A DNA stretch of 6,098 bases from contig DJVL01000020.1 of assembly GCA_002440845.1 (NCBI GenBank), positions 12,932 through 19,029 on the forward strand, in the 5' to 3' direction. The number at the start of each line of letters is the position of its first letter. Within the stretch, counting starts at the first letter, position 1. Positions 4,808-6,098 of the stretch are shown in pieces. The stretch is from Patescibacteria group bacterium UBA6257. Its GTDB lineage: Bacteria; Patescibacteriota; Minisyncoccia; UBA6257. The translations under genes and the position numbers were made by a program. The notes under the pieces were generated by a model. It saw only the letters and a program-made list of their open reading frames with translations, searched no databases and was not told the DNA's origin.

Positions 4808-4858
4808 ATCCCTTGATAAAATTTTAAATTTACAATTTTAAATTTTAAAACAAGGGAT
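4808..4858. repeat. Long AT-rich inverted repeat touching the tRNA-Ile 5' end
   Basis: ATCCCTTG (4808-4815) pairs perfectly with CAAGGGAT (4851-4858). Further AAAATTT pairing in the interior gives a long imperfect stem. It lies between the ftsH stop (4872) and tRNA-Ile, and its last base is adjacent to tRNA nucleotide 1, so it may present the 5' end for RNase P. There is no minus-strand T-run. On the plus strand the stem is followed by a run of seven T (4862-4868), the shape of an intrinsic terminator facing a strand with no gene. Confidence 0.5.
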
Positions 4859-4871
4859 ATGTTTTTTTACT

Positions 4872-6098
4872 CTAAATCAATTTTTCAAAATCTTCTTTTT
4901 CTAAGGTTTCTTTCTTAATTAACTCTTCTGCCACTTTTTTTAACTTTTCGTTGTTTTCTTTCATTAGCTTCTTGGTCTTCAGATAGCATAATTTAATAGT
5001 CTCCATTATCTCCTCGTCTATCTTGGCGGCAGTTGCTTCTGAATAATTTTTCTCAAAAAAATAATCTTTGCCATAAAGCATCAAATCGTCAACTTGGCCA
5101 AAAGCTACTGGTCCCATTTTCTTGCTCATTCCATATTTAACCACCAAACTTCTGGCAATACTGCTGGCTTCCTTTAAATCGTTGGCTGCTCCCGTGGACA
5201 TTTCTCCAAATTTCAATTCCTCTGCCACATAACCGCCAAGCAACGCGCACAAATCATCAAGAAATTCTGAACGAGTTTTCATATATCTTTCCTCGCTTGG
5301 CGTCCTCATAGTATAACCGGCGGCCCGGCCTCTGGTAATAATAGAAACCTTCCTCACTTTGGCAGCGCCGGGAAGAAGAGTGGAAATTAAAGCATGTCCA
5401 GCTTCATGATAAGCGGTAATTTCTTTCTCTTTTTCTGTTAAAATTTTACTCTTTCTTTCCGGGCCTAAAATGACTTTTTCAATAGAATCTAAAAGATCGC
5501 TTTGTTCTACGGCCTTTTTGCTTCTGCGGGCAGCCAAAATAGCGGCTTCGTTTGTTAAATTAGAAAGATCGGCTCCGGAAAAACCGGGGGTTCTTTCTGC
5601 TATTTCCCTTAAATTAACCGAGGAAGAAAATGTTTTTCCCCGACTATGAATTTTTAAAATTTCTTCCCTTTCTTTTATATCAGGCAAATCTAATATTACT
5701 CTTCTGTCAAAACGTCCGGGTCTAAGCAAAGCAGAATCCAAAATATCAGGCCTGTTTGTAGCCGCTATCACTATCACATTGGTGTCGCGATCAAAACCAT
5801 CCATTTCCACTAAAATTTGATTTAAAGTTTGTTCTCTTTCGTCGTGACCGCCGCCGATGCCTGAACCTCTTTCGCGGCCAATAGCATCAATTTCGTCAAT
5901 AAATAATATAGAGGGCGCGGCTTTTTTGGCAGTAGTAAAAGCATCGCGCACCCGACCCGCCCCAACCCCTACAAACATTTCTACAAATTCCGAACCGGAA
6001 ATATGAAAGAAAGGCACTTTTGCTTCGCCAGCCGTTGCCCGAGCTAAAAGAGTTTTTCCTGACCCGGGCGGACCCATTAAAAGAACTCCCCGGGGTAT
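4872..6098 (-). CDS. ftsH: ATP-dependent zinc metalloprotease FtsH, C-terminal two thirds (cut by window edge)
   Basis: The frame is open from the window edge, beginning IPRGVLLMGPPGSGKT, so the ATG at 6077 is internal, not the start. The 408 visible residues hold Walker A GPPGSGKT (9-16), the pore loop FVGVGA (about 42-47) and Walker B ILFIDEID (64-71). The second region of homology follows with AATNRPDILDSALLRPGRFDR (112-132). The protease domain has the zinc motif HEAGH (231-235: His231, Glu232, His235) and the third ligand Asp in STGAANDL (Asp307). FtsH is a membrane-anchored hexamer that unfolds and degrades membrane and short-lived cytosolic proteins. The two N-terminal membrane helices lie outside the window. 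The protein ends soon after the final helix (EDFEKLI), without the longer tail of the E. coli protein. All catalytic residues are present. tRNA-Ile follows 64 bp after the stop. Confidence 0.98.
   Translation of the reverse strand: MPRGVLLMGPPGSGKTLLARATAGEAKVPFFHISGSEFVEMFVGVGAGRVRDAFTTAKKAAPSILFIDEIDAIGRERGSGIGGGHDEREQTLNQILVEMDGFDRDTNVIVIAATNRPDILDSALLRPGRFDRRVILDLPDIKEREEILKIHSRGKTFSSSVNLREIAERTPGFSGADLSNLTNEAAILAARRSKKAVEQSDLLDSIEKVILGPERKSKILTEKEKEITAYHEAGHALISTLLPGAAKVRKVSIITRGRAAGYTMRTPSEERYMKTRSEFLDDLCALLGGYVAEELKFGEMSTGAANDLKEASSIARSLVVKYGMSKKMGPVAFGQVDDLMLYGKDYFFEKNYSEATAAKIDEEIMETIKLCYLKTKKLMKENNEKLKKVAEELIKKETLEKEDFEKLI

Overview
The window looks like part of a chromosome from a low-GC bacterium of the Candidate Phyla Radiation (Patescibacteria, Parcubacteria-like). 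That assignment is an inference from several features: AT-rich spacers, CDS starts without a visible Shine-Dalgarno motif, genes on one strand, GC-rich perfect hairpins clustered next to tRNA genes, tRNA genes with and without an encoded CCA end, and compact versions of universal proteins. Every gene I can support lies on the minus strand, so transcription runs from high to low coordinates.

In transcription order: the window enters inside ftsH (4872-6098, missing its N-terminus), followed by an AT-rich inverted repeat that touches the 5' end of tRNA-Ile(UAU) (4736-4807). A spacer of about 190 bp with hairpins and a 21-nt copy of the tRNA-Val 5' end leads to tRNA-Val(GAC) (4471-4544). A 217-bp AT-rich gap with one weak terminator candidate follows, then a GT4-family glycosyltransferase (3069-4253), an RluA/RluD-family pseudouridine synthase (2039-3004) and ribosomal protein L19 (1553-1960). 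An AT-rich spacer leads to tRNA-Leu(GAG) with encoded CCA (1349-1435), and a GC-rich hairpin island (1177-1348) that contains a copy of the tRNA-Leu 3' end. A promoter candidate near 1139-1167 precedes a membrane-anchored PsbP/DcrB-like protein (373-1017). An 18-bp perfect inverted repeat separates it from the start of an HtrA/DegP-like serine protease that runs off the left edge.

Functionally the region combines translation (L19, rRNA pseudouridylation, three tRNAs), membrane and envelope proteolysis (FtsH, HtrA-like) and surface or lipid glycosylation. It is ordinary core genome by gene content. The unusual material is non-coding. Two tRNA genes each sit beside a hairpin-rich segment of about 175-185 bp, flanked by a direct repeat of part of that tRNA: T-loop to acceptor end for tRNA-Leu, nucleotides -2 to 19 for tRNA-Val. 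This resembles the footprint of small non-autonomous elements or repeats that target tRNA genes. The tRNA-Ile with a UAU anticodon is also uncommon in bacteria. I see no defence system, CRISPR array, transposase or other clearly new protein system.
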